Positions 19,713-30,298 of a DNA stretch of 38,188 nt are shown one piece after another (the first letter of the stretch is position 1; every line of letters starts with the position of its first letter). The stretch comes from Russula earlei (taxonomy: Eukaryota > Basidiomycota > Agaricomycetes > Russulales > Russulaceae): positions 1 through 38,188 of the forward strand of contig JAGFNK010000499.1 of the NCBI GenBank assembly GCA_025769875.1. Direction: 5' to 3'. Position numbers and translations under genes: made by a program. The notes beneath the pieces are model-generated. The model was not told the origin of the DNA. It made no database searches and was given only the letters and a program-made list of their open reading frames with translations.

Positions 19713-22700
19713 CAGAACTCAGAATAAGCAAGGGGAACTCACCCATTATTGCTGGCTTTGTGTCTGATACAAGGAGAAAGAGAGCTTGCAAAAGTTCTAT
19801 CTCACTGACTTAGGAATGGATCAGGTCATCCTGGGATATCCCTTTCTATATGAATTTGACCCTACCATCAATTGGAAGAAAGGACAGCTGATAGAAGGAG
19901 CAGTATAGATTGAAACTGCAAGATACAAGTACTTGGATCTCTACATTGCAAATATTCAAAAGTGAGCAAGAGATGAAAGTTGACAATTGAAGAAAGGGGA
20001 AGCGGTTTACATCCAGAAGATGACTATTGCTCAGAAATGGGCCCAACAGTTGGTCAAACCTCAAGAAGAGGAGGACCCCCTTGCCAATATTCCAAAGCGA
20101 TTTCACTGCTTTGCAGATGTCTTCTCAGAAGAGAAGTCCCAGAGGTTCTACCACCAAGGGAACTGGATATGCAGATAGAGCTGTTACCTGACATGCCAAA
20201 GGAGCTAAACTGCAAAGTGTACCCCATGACATGAGATGAACAAGAATACCTCAAGAAATTTCTAGCTGATGAAGTAGAAAAGTGATACATCACTCCAGGT
20301 CCTTCCAACTATACATCTCCAGTGTTCTTCATTGGCAAGAAGGACAGAAAGGAGAAAAGAATCATTGTGGATTATCGACAACTAAATCAGTGGACCAAAT
20401 GAGACAATGAACCTTTATCACATCTGGAACAGGAGGTGGAAAGGCTTCAAGGAAAGAAGGTGTTCTCCAAGTTTGATATACAATGGGGATACAATAACGT
20501 ATGACTGGCAGAAGGAGATTGCTGGAAAGCAGCCTTCAAGATGCCATGTGGAACATACCTGCCCAATGTCATGTATTCCTGGCTCAAGAACATGCCAGCC
20601 TTCTTTACTAGGCTGATGAGAAGAGACTTTGGTGACTGGCTGGACTGATGGGCAGAGTACACTGTCAACTATCTGGATGACTTTGGAATTGCCACATGGG
20701 ACAGCCCAGAACAGCTAGAAATCCACAAGTAATGTATCAGCAAGCTACTTGAACTGATGCAGAAGAAGTCATACTTCCTGAAACCCCAGAAGTGCCAGTT
20801 CATGGTGTGAAAATTAACCATGCTAGGTTGGGACATAGATGAAGGGAAGATGAAGATTGAGGCCTCCAAGGTTTGAGGAATCGCAGACTGGCCCAGGGAA
20901 ATCAAAGATGTGCATGAAGTGCACAAAGTCATGGGAGTCCTCAGCTACAATAGGGCTTTCATCCAAGGGTTCAGCCAGATTGCTCAACCTATTATTGCCT
21001 TGACAAAGAAAGGAGTACCATTCAAATGGACTCAAGAATGTAAAGATGCTCTGGAACAACTCATCCAGATAGTATCTTCTGACCCTGTCCTGCTCCATCC
21101 TGATGAGGAGCGACCCTTCAAATTGGAAGTAGACATGTCCAACGATGCTATTGGAGCAGTACTATTCCAGAAGGATGAACAAGGAAAGAGAAGACCAATT
21201 GGTTATTTCTCTGCAGCCTTGAAACAAGCAGAAAACAACTATGACATATGGGACAAAGAGTTCTTAGCCATGGTGTGGGCCTTAAAGCACTGGAGGCACC
21301 TGCTCATGGGAGCAAAGCACAAAGTGGTGGTCTATACAGATCATGCAAACCTGTTGCATTACTGACATCCTCAGCACATAAATGGTTGAGTGGCAAGATA
21401 CATTACCTTCTTGGTAGACTTTGACTTGGAGCTAACACACCAGGTTGGGGCAAGGAATAAAGCAGACACCCTGTCCAGGAGACCCAACCTTGATGATGGG
21501 CAAGGGGACAAGGAAGAAGTGGTCATGCTACCTGACCACCTGTTTATTTGAGTAATGCACACTACTGCATTGGAAGAACAGATAAAGTGTCACAAGAACC
21601 AGTACATTGGACCAGACTGGCAACCAGGCTAGCCTACCTGGACAGAACTCATGTTTACCACATTTCTGATGACTTGTTTTGACTTGTGTATACCATCACT
21701 TTCCAGCATGTTCCACTTAGTTTGCCTCACTTCTACCTTGAGGATACTATTTGATATAGTATTCTACATGTATATAAACCTGCCTGTTGATGGGGACAAG
21801 CTCTAAGCTTGTTCTCCTGTGAAATATCACTGGTTTCAGCTTCACAAACAAGTAGGCTTGCAAGACATCAAGCAAATAGTCCGAAATCCCCCATACTCAT
21901 AAGTCTTCTCAACATGAAGACTTATTCATTGTTTCCCCTCTGCGCAGAACATATCTGCCTTGGCAGTATCATCTCCAAGACCCCCAAAACTCGTGAGGAC
22001 TTAGTGTCTCACTCAACTCTCTATGCTTGTCTCATGCATGAACCGATTTGTCAGCAACACCACCCCCAGTCAGTGACATAAAGAACCAACAAGGGGAAGA
22101 ACAACACCAACTAAAGTTACTTGATTGGGTACAGAGACACAAACTAGAGAAGTGACATAGCTTGTGGTGGAAGAATGAAGCCTTGGTGGTTTTAGGCGAT
22201 GAAGGGACTCGCAGGACATTACTGGAACAGTAGCATGACAGTCCCACAGCAGGACACCCAGGGAAAGCAAAGACATTACTGGGAATGATGCAATACTACT
22301 GGTGGCCCACCATGAGGCATTTTGTTGATTGATATGTGGAAGGATGTGCAGTTTGTCAAGCTAACAAATTAAACACTCATCCGAGTTGACCTCCCCTATA
22401 TCCCATACCACCAGAAGAAGGAGCTACTCCCTTCTTGACTGTCAGCATGGACTTTGTGGTCAAATTGCTGAAGTCAAAAGGATATGACAGTATATTGACT
22501 GTCACCGACCATGATTGTACTAAAGGCATCATCTTGCTTCCTTGCAAGGAAGAGATGGATGCAGAGGAGCTAGCACAGCTCTACAAGGACAGAATATTCC
22601 CCTTTGTGGGAGTACCAAGCAAGATCATATCCAATCACAACAAACTAATAAGTTCCAAGTTTATTAGGGAACTTTGTGACCAGCTGCATATCAACAGAAT

Positions 22701-23468
22701 ATCAGCACTGCCTACCATCCCCAGACAGATGGACAATCAGAAAGGACAAATCAGATGATGGAAACATCACTCAGGATCTTCTGCAACCACCAACAAGATG
22801 ATTGGGTGGACTGGCTGCCTCTGGTGCAATACACAATGAATTCTAATGTTTCAGAGACAACCAAGCAGTCCCCTTTCTTCTTATGGATGGGTTTTACACC
22901 CAGAGCATACCAGCCAAATTGGGGAAGCAAGATACAAAGAATAGACAATTGGAAAGTCTGAATCCAGGAAGCAAGATCACAGGCACAAGAAGCAATGAAG
23001 ATTGCTTCCCTAATGTGGAAGCAAAGAAGTAGTTTCCAACCTTATCAGAAAGGAGAAAGGGTATGGCTCAACAGCACCAACCTAAAAATGACACATCCTA
23101 CAGTAATACTATGCCCAAAATGTTATGGGCCTTTTGAAATCATGGAGGTGATCAGCCCTGTAACATACAGATTGGATCTCCCTAGCTGCTGGAAGATCCA
23201 TAATGCATTTCATGCATCCTTATTGACCCCTTACAAAGAAACCGAGGAGCATTGGGCCAATTAGACCAATCCACAAGCAGAATTGGTGGAAGGAGAAGAG
23301 GAATACAAAGTAGCAATGATTTTAGGTTCAAGACAAACTGGAAGGAGGAAACAACTGGAGTACCAAGTTCAGTGGGAAGGGTACTTCAAAGCCCATGACT
23401 CCTGGGAGCCAGTAGAGCGCATCAAAGTGTCTAGACTGATACAGGAATACCACAGAAAGAACCCTGCT
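19713..23468 (+). pseudogene. Gypsy-H pol: protease end, RT, RNase H, integrase, chromodomain
   Basis: Only the protease C-terminus remains (DQVILGYPFLYEFDP, near 19820). RT and RNase H then occupy one reading frame from about 20130 to 21587 without a frame change. It shows VDYRQLNQW, KVFSKFDIQWGY, the catalytic YLDD at 20670-20681, LEVDMSNDAIGAVLF and YTDHANLLHY. That frame has eleven stops, ten TGA and one TAA, mostly where gypsy proteins have Arg. Solo LTR G2 is inserted after EEQIK. Integrase resumes with the zinc-binding HDSPTAGHPG and CAVCQANK, then SMDFV. The second acid is lost (ISNHNK where SDRDK is usual), and the Glu region is PQTDGQSERTNQ. The chromodomain at about 23290-23440 has EYQVQWEGY and DSWEPVERI. 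Confidence 0.9.
21588..22078 (+). repeat. Solo LTR G2 (family G, 491 bp), target duplication TAAAG
   Basis: Ends are TGTCACAAGAACC and CAGTCAGTGACA, flanked by TAAAG at 21583-21587 and 22079-22083. Skipping it restores the pol frame (EEQIK to NQQGEE). A TATATAAA box at 21771-21778 sets the orientation. It is the same length as G1 (25643-26133). Confidence 0.95.
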
Positions 23469-24295
23469 GCCATATGGGTTATAAAAGTCCAGCAAAGGAT
23501 GCCCTCTGTCTCCTCACCCCCATATTGTTGCTCACACATGTCTCAAACTCCCACTAATGAAATCGTTCCCCAGTCTGACCTCTCTGGAACAGAGGGGCCA
23601 CTTGAAATTACTACCCCTAATGCTTTCCTCCTTGCCTTCTTCCAAGGAATGGATGAACATGGCACTGGATGTCAAGACTCACTGTTGAACACCCCAGTTC
23701 AAGAGTGAGGGGATAGCTTGGAGATGAGTCAATAGATGTCTAAGATGGTGTGGGCAAGTAGGAGGGTCCAGAGCAGCAACAGATACCAAAGGGGTACCAT
23801 TACTGGTAGCGTGGAGAAGTTATGCAAAGAGGAAGCCAGTGAAACTAGAAGGAGCGATCCTTAAGGAGTACCCCTGGGTGTATAGAGTGCTGCAAATCAA
23901 ATGGACAGTCTGGAGACTGTCCAGTACTTTATTGAGTGCTTATATACTACAAGAGAACTACTAAATAAGGGATGCATTGTAACCTTGTTATCAATCACAA
24001 TAGCTGGATGAGTAAGGCACTCAGGGGTGCTTGGTAAGCATGCTCAGTCATGCTTAGTAACCTGCTGAGTAAGGAGTCCTTCAGTGATGAGTAATAGTTC
24101 TTGGAGTCCATGTGATCGTCATGTGAACTTCATGGTTCATTTGCTGTATTTCAGGCTTACTAATACAGTTAGTAAACCTCATTGACTCTTCTTTAGAGGC
24201 CAGGGCATGTGGATCTCCATTTTGGGAGTCTCCAGGTCAAGTTTTCATTTCCTGTGTTGAGTGGTTATAAGGGTTGAACCACTTTACTGTAGTAA

Positions 24296-24595
24296 AGACC
24301 AAGTAGCTCAATGGCCATGAGCACTTGGTCCAGTTGGTTAGAGGTCCTGGGTTCAATCCTGGCAGTGGGCTATCTTATGAGGTGACTTGGAGCCAAACTT
24401 GGCACTGTTGTCTTGTAAGTGTATAATGCTCATTGTTTAGTCCCCTTTCAACAGAAGGCCATAGCTGGCTTCTCTAACAAGGGTCTTGGGTTCAATCCTG
24501 TGTAATGGACTATTATGTGAGATATAACTGGAGTCAATCTTGGCACTGCTGTCTTGCTTGTTAATAGTTGTATACATTCCTCATTAAGTCCCATT
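24296..24595 (+). repeat. tRNA-like dimeric segment within LTR B3
   Basis: TAGCTCAATGG at 24304 fits the pol III A box, and GGTTCAATCC at 24350 fits the B box, 46 bp apart. A second related unit follows, with GGGTTCAATCCTG near 24489; the two share GGGTTCAATCCTG, GGCACTG and GTCTTG blocks in order. A palindrome (CCAAGT..GCTCA..TGG against CCATGAGCACTTGG) overlaps the A box. It does not fold into a full cloverleaf by eye, so it is not called a tRNA gene. It may be SINE-derived or chance LTR sequence. Confidence 0.35.
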
Positions 24596-24940
24596 ATACA
24601 TTATTGGTGTCAGGACTCACTATTGAACAATCCAGTTCAAGAGTGAGCTAAGAGCTCAGAGACAAGTTGACTGAGTTCAAGGACAAAGTTGGTGAAGAGT
24701 ACTGTCCAAACGAGTAGCAAGTACCAGAGGGGGACTGGTACTGGCTGTGAGAGATGGTCATGGAAAGTAAGGGCCAGGGTGTACTAGACAGGGCAGTCCT
24801 AAAGGAGTACCCTCAGTAATGGAGTGCCACAAATCAAATGGACAGTCTGAAGACTGTCCACTACTTTATTGAGCGCTTATATACTACAAGAGAACTGCTA
24901 AATAGGGAACAAGTCATAACCTTGTTATCAAGCACCATTG

Positions 24941-25488
24941 TGTTAAGATCTGCTTAGATCTTAATACCGACTCTAAGTGAAAGAATTTGTTTGATATAGT
25001 TCAAGCACTAGACTTCGAATCCTTTGATATTATCTCAGGAAGAATAAGTGTAAGAGATGAGAAGGGCCTCTTTCACTTAGAGCACTTGAGAGTTTTTGAG
25101 ATAGTGTTTGACAAGAATGATATTTCTCGTCACAAAGAGTAAGTTGAGTGTAAGGCTCAACTATTGGTACATCAGAGTATTTATACGATATCTTGACAAC
25201 GGCTGATCCGTTTCGTACGAAACTCGGGGTGCACATAGCTGAGAACCAGTAGTATCCAAAAACGTAAAGCGCAATTCGAACGTATCAGAAATGACTCACA
25301 CGTGAGTCATCCTTTCTTGGTATCTGTCATCAATCGGTAAGCAATGAGTCATCGAACCAGTAAGCCATTTGTAAGCAATGAGTAAGCAATGAGTAAACAA
25401 TGAGTCATCAGGTAGTAACCAATCAGTAAGCAGCCCATAAGCAAGCATAGGTAAGCAAAGCAATAGAGGCGCAGACAAGATCTTAACA
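24941..25488 (-). repeat. Solo LTR F (548 bp), target duplication CATTG
   Basis: It has an unusually long perfect terminal inverted repeat, TGTTAAGATC and GATCTTAACA. CATTG lies at 24936-24940 and 25489-25493. TATAAATA on the - strand near 25180 suggests - orientation. It contains four TGA(C/G)TCA sites and a GTAAGCAATGAG minirepeat (25336-25465). A fragment of the same family is at 16692-16966. Confidence 0.92.
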
Positions 25489-25642
25489 CATTGGTGGATG
25501 AGTAAGAAGTCGGAGTATGCTTACTGAGTGTGCTCAGTCATGCTCAGTAAGCTGCTGAGTAAGAAGGCTCCTATTGATGAGTAAGAGCCATTACTGTTCA
25601 CATGTTCACTGTCTTAGTGCACGTGCAAAGCACCTGATTCAT

Positions 25643-26133
25643 TGTCACAAGTACTGGCCCCTCGGACCGGACCAGCAACCGGACAAGCCTACCCGGACAA
25701 GCCTCACGATTCCCATGCGTTCTCATGACTTATTAGCCTCACATGTACCACCACCTTCCAGTGTGTCCCAGTCTCAATTGTCTCGTTGTTACCTCATGTC
25801 TACTATTTGATATAGGACATAGTTGTCTATATAAACCTGTCAGTAGCAAAGAACAAGCCTTAAGCTTGTTCTCTTGTGAATATCACTGGATTCTAGCTTT
25901 GCGACTGTAGGCTTGCAGGAAATCAAGCAAATGTCCCAGAAATCCTTTCATCTCTTAAGTCTTCGAATGCGAAGACTTATTCGCTGTCTCCCCACTCCAT
26001 GGTACACACTAGCCCTTGCTGTGTTGTCACCGAGATCCCCGAATCTCACGAGAACTCAATGTCTCGTTCGACTCAGTGCGCACGTCTTGCATGTGAAACA
26101 ATTTGTCAGCGACACTGCCCCCAGTCGGTGACA
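25643..26133 (+). repeat. Solo LTR G1 (family G, 491 bp), target duplication TTCAT
   Basis: Ends are TGTCACAAGTACTGG and CAGTCGGTGACA; TTCAT is at 25638-25642 and 26134-26138. A TATATAAA box is at 25828-25835. It keeps more CpG dinucleotides than G2, which suggests it is the younger copy. Confidence 0.95.
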
Positions 26134-27758
26134 TTCATTTACTGTTAGTTAGTTTAGGGCTGGTCATTTGAGGCTTGTAGTTTGGTTCAGGGAATAGAGT
26201 CGCTTATAAGGCCCCCTTATATAGTTCTATTAGGGTCATTAGAGTTGACCCTAATACTTGTATTAAGGTCCTTAGTATTGCTTTATAGTTTGTTCTATGG
26301 TTATTAGAGTTAGTCTAATATCACGTTGTAGGGCTGTTAGTGTCTTGTTAGTGCCTTTTGTAGGGCACTTAGAGTCATCACAAAGGGTCCCTAGAGAGGC
26401 TATAATACTGTCCTTCATTGCTAAAAGGGTTGCCACTAAGTGGGGCTTGCTGTATGTTGATTGTGCTGAGAATCGCTTGTGCAACAATGTGTGCACAATA
26501 TTGTGGACACCTCTACTCACCCCTTTTGTCCATGTGAACAGGGTGACACCATAGAGGCTGGGTTTCCTCTAATAAGGAAGGGTCCTTCAAGGGCCCTCTC
26601 TGGGAAATGGTTCATGACAATTGGAATGGACTCTATGAGAGTGTTCATGACACTGGAGAGGAAGAAGCAGCCATGTGTCCCCTTGACTTTGGACCCCCTG
26701 CTGACCAAGTTGATGCTCAGCCTGGGGACTGGGATGTGATGTCCCCTACCAGCACTCTTGACCAGGTTGCCCACCCTGGAGAGCCTTGGGTGGGTGTGAT
26801 GGGATGCTGACAGACACCACACAGGGATTGACATCCCTGATGGTGTGACTTGGGGCAACAAACTGGCCAGGTATGTGGCCTATGACATTGCCTTGGGAGA
26901 GCCAAGAGTGAGAAGAATGGAGAAGGCCATGGAGACTATGGCAAGATCCTCCAGGCTACCCCTTGTTATAATCTCTACAACTATGGCCAAGACAAACATG
27001 ATCTAGACTGCTTTGATACCAAGATGCAGTTCAAAGGGCACTGGAGACAGACCCTCTACCTACTAGGCAACTTTGGGCTGCAGGCAGAGATCTACCACCT
27101 GGACCACCTCTATACCCAGGAGGAGATGTTGGAGGCTAACTACAAGGTACTCCAAGAAGAAGAAAAACAGCTATGCTACAAACTAGCCAAGTACTTGGCT
27201 GAGAAGAGAGGCATGGAGAGAGCAAGGGCCAAAGTGAAAGAGTGGATGGCAGCAGCCAAAGTATGCTCATGCTGCTGGGAGTTCATTGAAGCAGGCTGCA
27301 GCCAGGGAGAAACCCCTCCAGGCATATGGGCTGAAGAACTCCTCACTAACTACCAGGCTGGATAGCCTACTCCCCCTCCTCCCATCTTCATCCCTCAGCT
27401 GCCTTTGGCAGACATCATCCAGGGGTATGACACCTCTACCCCAGAACCAGCACCAGCCAAGCCTGCACCTACTACAGTGCAAGGGTATTCTAAGGAGGAG
27501 ATTGACATCCTCCAAACCAGGTCAACCATGCATCTTCATGGAGGGGTAGGATCAGAAGCATCACCAAATCCTTCCCCCCAGAGTTCCATCTATTACCACT
27601 CCTATAGCAGCGGTGGAGAAGCATCTACAGCAACAGCTGAGTTCATTTCAGAGTCTCAGCAGTTGAACATGATAGAAGGGATGAGGAAGAGAAACCAATG
27701 CAAGTACTGTGACAAGGTAGAACACTTCAATAAGTACTGTCCACTGCCCCACCAGTAC

Positions 27759-28145
27759 TGTTGAACCGGAACCCTGAACAGATCAAAGAAGGCGAAGACC
27801 TTCATACAAGGTTCAAGATCCGCTCATAGTTGTTACATGTTAGACAGAACTTTAGTATATGCACTTATGGCAATAGGGTTATGCATACTACGTTATCTAT
27901 CACAAGATGCAGCCTTATGCTGTGTCTAGAACGTTTCCACATCACGCGTCACTGTATGCGCGATATAGTGGACACCTGTAGTCACCTCTTTTGGACTTAG
28001 GAGCAGCCCTGGGTCATAGAGGTATAAATACCATACATGTAGACGAGTATACATATCGCTCTACACCCCAATATCAGTTGAGCACTTAGCACAACCTCTA
28101 AGGTGGGTTGCTTGGCCTGTTAGCTGCGCTCTATGCTGCGCAACA
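27759..28145 (+). repeat. Solo LTR D (387 bp), target duplication AGTAC
   Basis: Ends are TGTTGAACCGG and CTGCGCAACA. AGTAC lies at 27754-27758 and 28146-28150. TATAAATA is at 28023-28030. Skipping it joins PHQY to CHDQLAADAA in ORF3 of gypsy-H. No other copy is in the window. Confidence 0.94.
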
Positions 28146-28622
28146 AGTACTGCCATGACCAACTGGCAGCTGATGCTGCCTTCCATTGCTTGGTGCCTCC
28201 CTATCACCACTCCTATACCCCCATCAGATCATGCCCCTTCCACCAAGGTTGGATAATGGCACACCAAAACAAGAAGAGAAAGTCCGACCTGGACAGGGAG
28301 GAAGCCGCTAACCCATGCCTCTTACAGGTAGCAAAAGGAGAAGGGTCCATGATCCTTCATGGACATCTTAGCACACTCCCTCTTCACACCAACACACCTC
28401 CAGTCAGGAGGTTGCCCAGGGACTCTGACAGACTCCCACAGATCATGTCTCCTTCAGCAGTGGCTGGGGAGTCAGAGGCAATGGTAGCCTCAATGTTGGC
28501 TGCCTATGAGGCAGCAGAAGAAGGCTGATACACCTTCACCACATCACCTCCTCCCCTTGATGATGATGGTGTTGACCCCACCACTTGATTCTAGAATCAT
28601 TGGTGCATGGGACCACCAATCT

Positions 28623-28635
28623 GAAGGAGGGGTGA
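28623..28635 (+). promoter_or_regulatory. Polypurine tract of gypsy-H
   Basis: GAAGGAGGGGTGA lies directly before the TG of LTR E. It has the same form as the gypsy-A and J2 tracts and marks E as the 3' LTR of element H rather than another solo insertion. Confidence 0.75.
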
Positions 28636-29254
28636 TGTTACTGAGTGGTTTGGGGTCTGGAAGATGCTGGACACCCGAACTATGGACTGCATCATTTGCA
28701 TCATGTGTGCATCAGATCTTGACCATTTATGTTACTTGATATTGTGTTCAGAACACATTGATTGTATCTTTCTGAAGATGTATTACAGAAGCAATGAATC
28801 ACATTGCTTCTGTTCCAGATGTGCCTGTCCTGCTATGTACATTTTTTCCTGATTAGGAAAGTACTTATGACACCTGAGATTGCTACTATGGAAGCACTTA
28901 ATGCTTCCAGCACCAAGATCATTTACAGCAGAAGCAACTATTGCTTCTATGACCTGTCTTTGCTACTATAGCACCGACCAGTACTTACAGTAGCAAGAAC
29001 CTTATTCCTGAGGGCTATATAAAGCCCCCAGTTCATAGCAGTTGAGCCTTAAGCTTGACTTAGTTTGCCAATCCCAAACAGTTGACTCCTACCCCATTGC
29101 AGAGCCCCTCTCATCTTGTTAACATACTCTAGAAGGACATAACACTCCTTCCTCTCCACAAGTATTGCTTGCTTGACTCAAGCATATCTGCATTGGTAGG
29201 ACACATTTATAGACACAACCATTTATCTTATTTAAGGCATTTTGGAGCTTAACA
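28636..29254 (+). repeat. LTR E (3' LTR of gypsy-H, about 619 bp)
   Basis: It runs from TGTTACTGAGTGG to GGAGCTTAACA, with TGTTA/TAACA ends. A TATATAAA box is at 29016-29023. Direct and inverted copies of AGAAGCAA/TTGCTTCT occur near 28790-28945. The 5' partner LTR is not in the window, so the right end rests on the CA end and the inverted TGTTA. Confidence 0.75.
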
Positions 29255-29274
29255 AATAGAGATAGGGAGGATGC

Positions 29275-30238
29275 TGTCGAGACTCACTGTTGAACAATCC
29301 AGTTCAAGAGCAAGGGAGAAGTTCAAAGACGAGCTGATAGACGTCCAAGACTGTGTGAGCAAGAAGTAGGGTCCAAAGCAGTGCTAGGTACCAAAGAGGT
29401 ACTGTCACTGGTAGTATTGAGAAGTTACACAGGGAAGAGGCCAGAATGGTCACAAGGGGACAGTCCTTAAAGGAGTATCCCAGGGATAGGGAGTGCTGTA
29501 AACAAATGGACAGTCTGAAGACTGTCCACTACTTTATTGAGCACTTATATACTACAGGAGAACTGCTAAATAGGGAACAAGTCATAACCTTGCTATCAAG
29601 CACTATTGCTGGATGAGTAAGGAGTTGGAGTATGCTTACTGAGCATGCTCAGTCATGCTCAGTAAGCTGCTGAGTAAGAAGGCTTCTTATTGATGAGTAA
29701 GAGCCATTACTGTCCATGTGTTCACTGCCTTAGTACACATGCGAAGCACCTGATTCATTTACTGTTAGTTAGTTTAGGGCTGGTCATTTGAGGCTTGTAG
29801 TTTGGTTCAGGGAATAGAGTTGCTTATAAGGTCCCTTATATAGTTCTATTGGGGTCATTAGAGTCGACCCTAATACTTATATTAAGGTCCTTAGTATCGC
29901 TTTATAGTTTGTTCTATGGTTATTAGAGTTAGTCTAATAATGTGTTGTAGGGCTGTTAGTGTCTTGTTAGTGCCTCTTGTAGAGCACTTAGAGTCGTCAT
30001 AAAGGGTCCTCAAAGAGGCTATAATACTGTCCTTCATTGCTAAAAGGGTTGCCACTAAGTGGGGCTTGCTGTATGTTGATTGTGCCGAGAATCACTCACA
30101 CAACAATGCGTGCACAATATTGTGGACACCTCTACTCACCCCATTTGTCCATGTGAACAGGGTGACACCATAGAGGCTGGGTTTCCTCTAATAAGGAAGG
30201 GTCCTTCAAGGGCCCTCTCCAGGAAATGGTTCATGACA
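29275..30238 (-). repeat. Solo LTR B6 (family B, 964 bp), target duplication GATGC
   Basis: It runs from TGTCGAGACTCAC to GGTTCATGACA, with GATGC at 29270-29274 and 30239-30243. It is close to B1 and B2. It lies 20 bp right of LTR E and forms a head-to-head pair with B7 across a 60-bp spacer (30239-30298) that shows nothing else. Confidence 0.95.
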
Positions 30239-30298
30239 GATGCATAGTGTTGGAGGTGCAAGGGGTGCAGGTACAGGTCAGGTGAGTTTTTGGGCCAG

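Larger units (their letters stand above)
24608..26619 (-). repeat. Solo LTR B4 (family B, about 963 bp net), target duplication ATTGG, split by F and G1
   Basis: It runs from TGTCAGGACTCAC to GGTTCATGACA, with ATTGG at 24603-24607 and 26620-26624. Two later solo LTRs sit inside it: F at 24941 and G1 at 25643. Removing both with one target copy each leaves a normal family-B length. Confidence 0.94.
23670..26652 (-). repeat. Solo LTR B3 (divergent family B, 966 bp net), target duplication CTGGA, split by B4
   Basis: It starts TGTCAAGACTC at 23670 and ends GTTCATGACA at 26652. CTGGA lies at 23665-23669 and 26653-26657. Without B4 and one ATTGG, its length is 966 bp, close to B1 and B6 (964). 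The first roughly 500 bp match family B, but the following roughly 460 bp do not, apart from the last bases, so it is a chimeric subtype. Skipping it restores the ORF3 frame of gypsy-H. Confidence 0.88.
23469..28588 (+). pseudogene. Gypsy-H ORF3: zinc-knuckle protein fused in frame to the chromodomain end
   Basis: With B3 (plus CTGGA) and D (plus AGTAC) skipped, this is about 1.74 kb, near 580 codons. The chromodomain frame runs on without a stop through NEIVPQSDLS and LLAFFQGMDEHG into GEEEAAMCPLDFGPPADQ. Later frames show GIDIPDGVTWGNKLARYVAY, then a helical, coiled-coil-like stretch (IYHLDHLYTQEEMLEANYKV). A CCHC knuckle lies at 27699-27740 (CKYC-x4-H-x4-C), followed by PHQYC and HHSY. A TGA at 28526 is probably a former CGA; the frame ends at 28586-28588, 34 bp before the polypurine tract. 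Size, place, coiled-coil region, knuckle and the PHxxC and HxSY motifs all parallel gypsy-A ORF3. I know no family name; nucleic-acid binding is inferred from the knuckle. Confidence 0.65.
17922..29254 (+). mobile_element. Ty3/gypsy chromovirus element H, 5'-truncated, multiply interrupted
   Basis: The internal region reads gag, end of protease, RT, RNase H, integrase, chromodomain, ORF3, polypurine tract and 3' LTR E. Insertions are LTR C3 in gag, G2 between RNase H and integrase, B3 (itself holding B4, F and G1) in ORF3, and D inside ORF3 after the knuckle. Reading frames resume across G2, B3, C3 and D when each insertion and one target copy are skipped. The 5' LTR and the start of gag are gone, cut at the B2 junction. 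Confidence 0.85.

Noticed and set aside
24304..24372. Functional tRNA gene
   Set aside because: A and B boxes are present, but I cannot fold an acceptor stem or anticodon arm that supports a cloverleaf.
23670..24600. B3 as the 3' LTR of gypsy-H
   Set aside because: No polypurine tract precedes it, and a CTGGA target duplication at 26653 plus frame continuity show it is a solo insertion.
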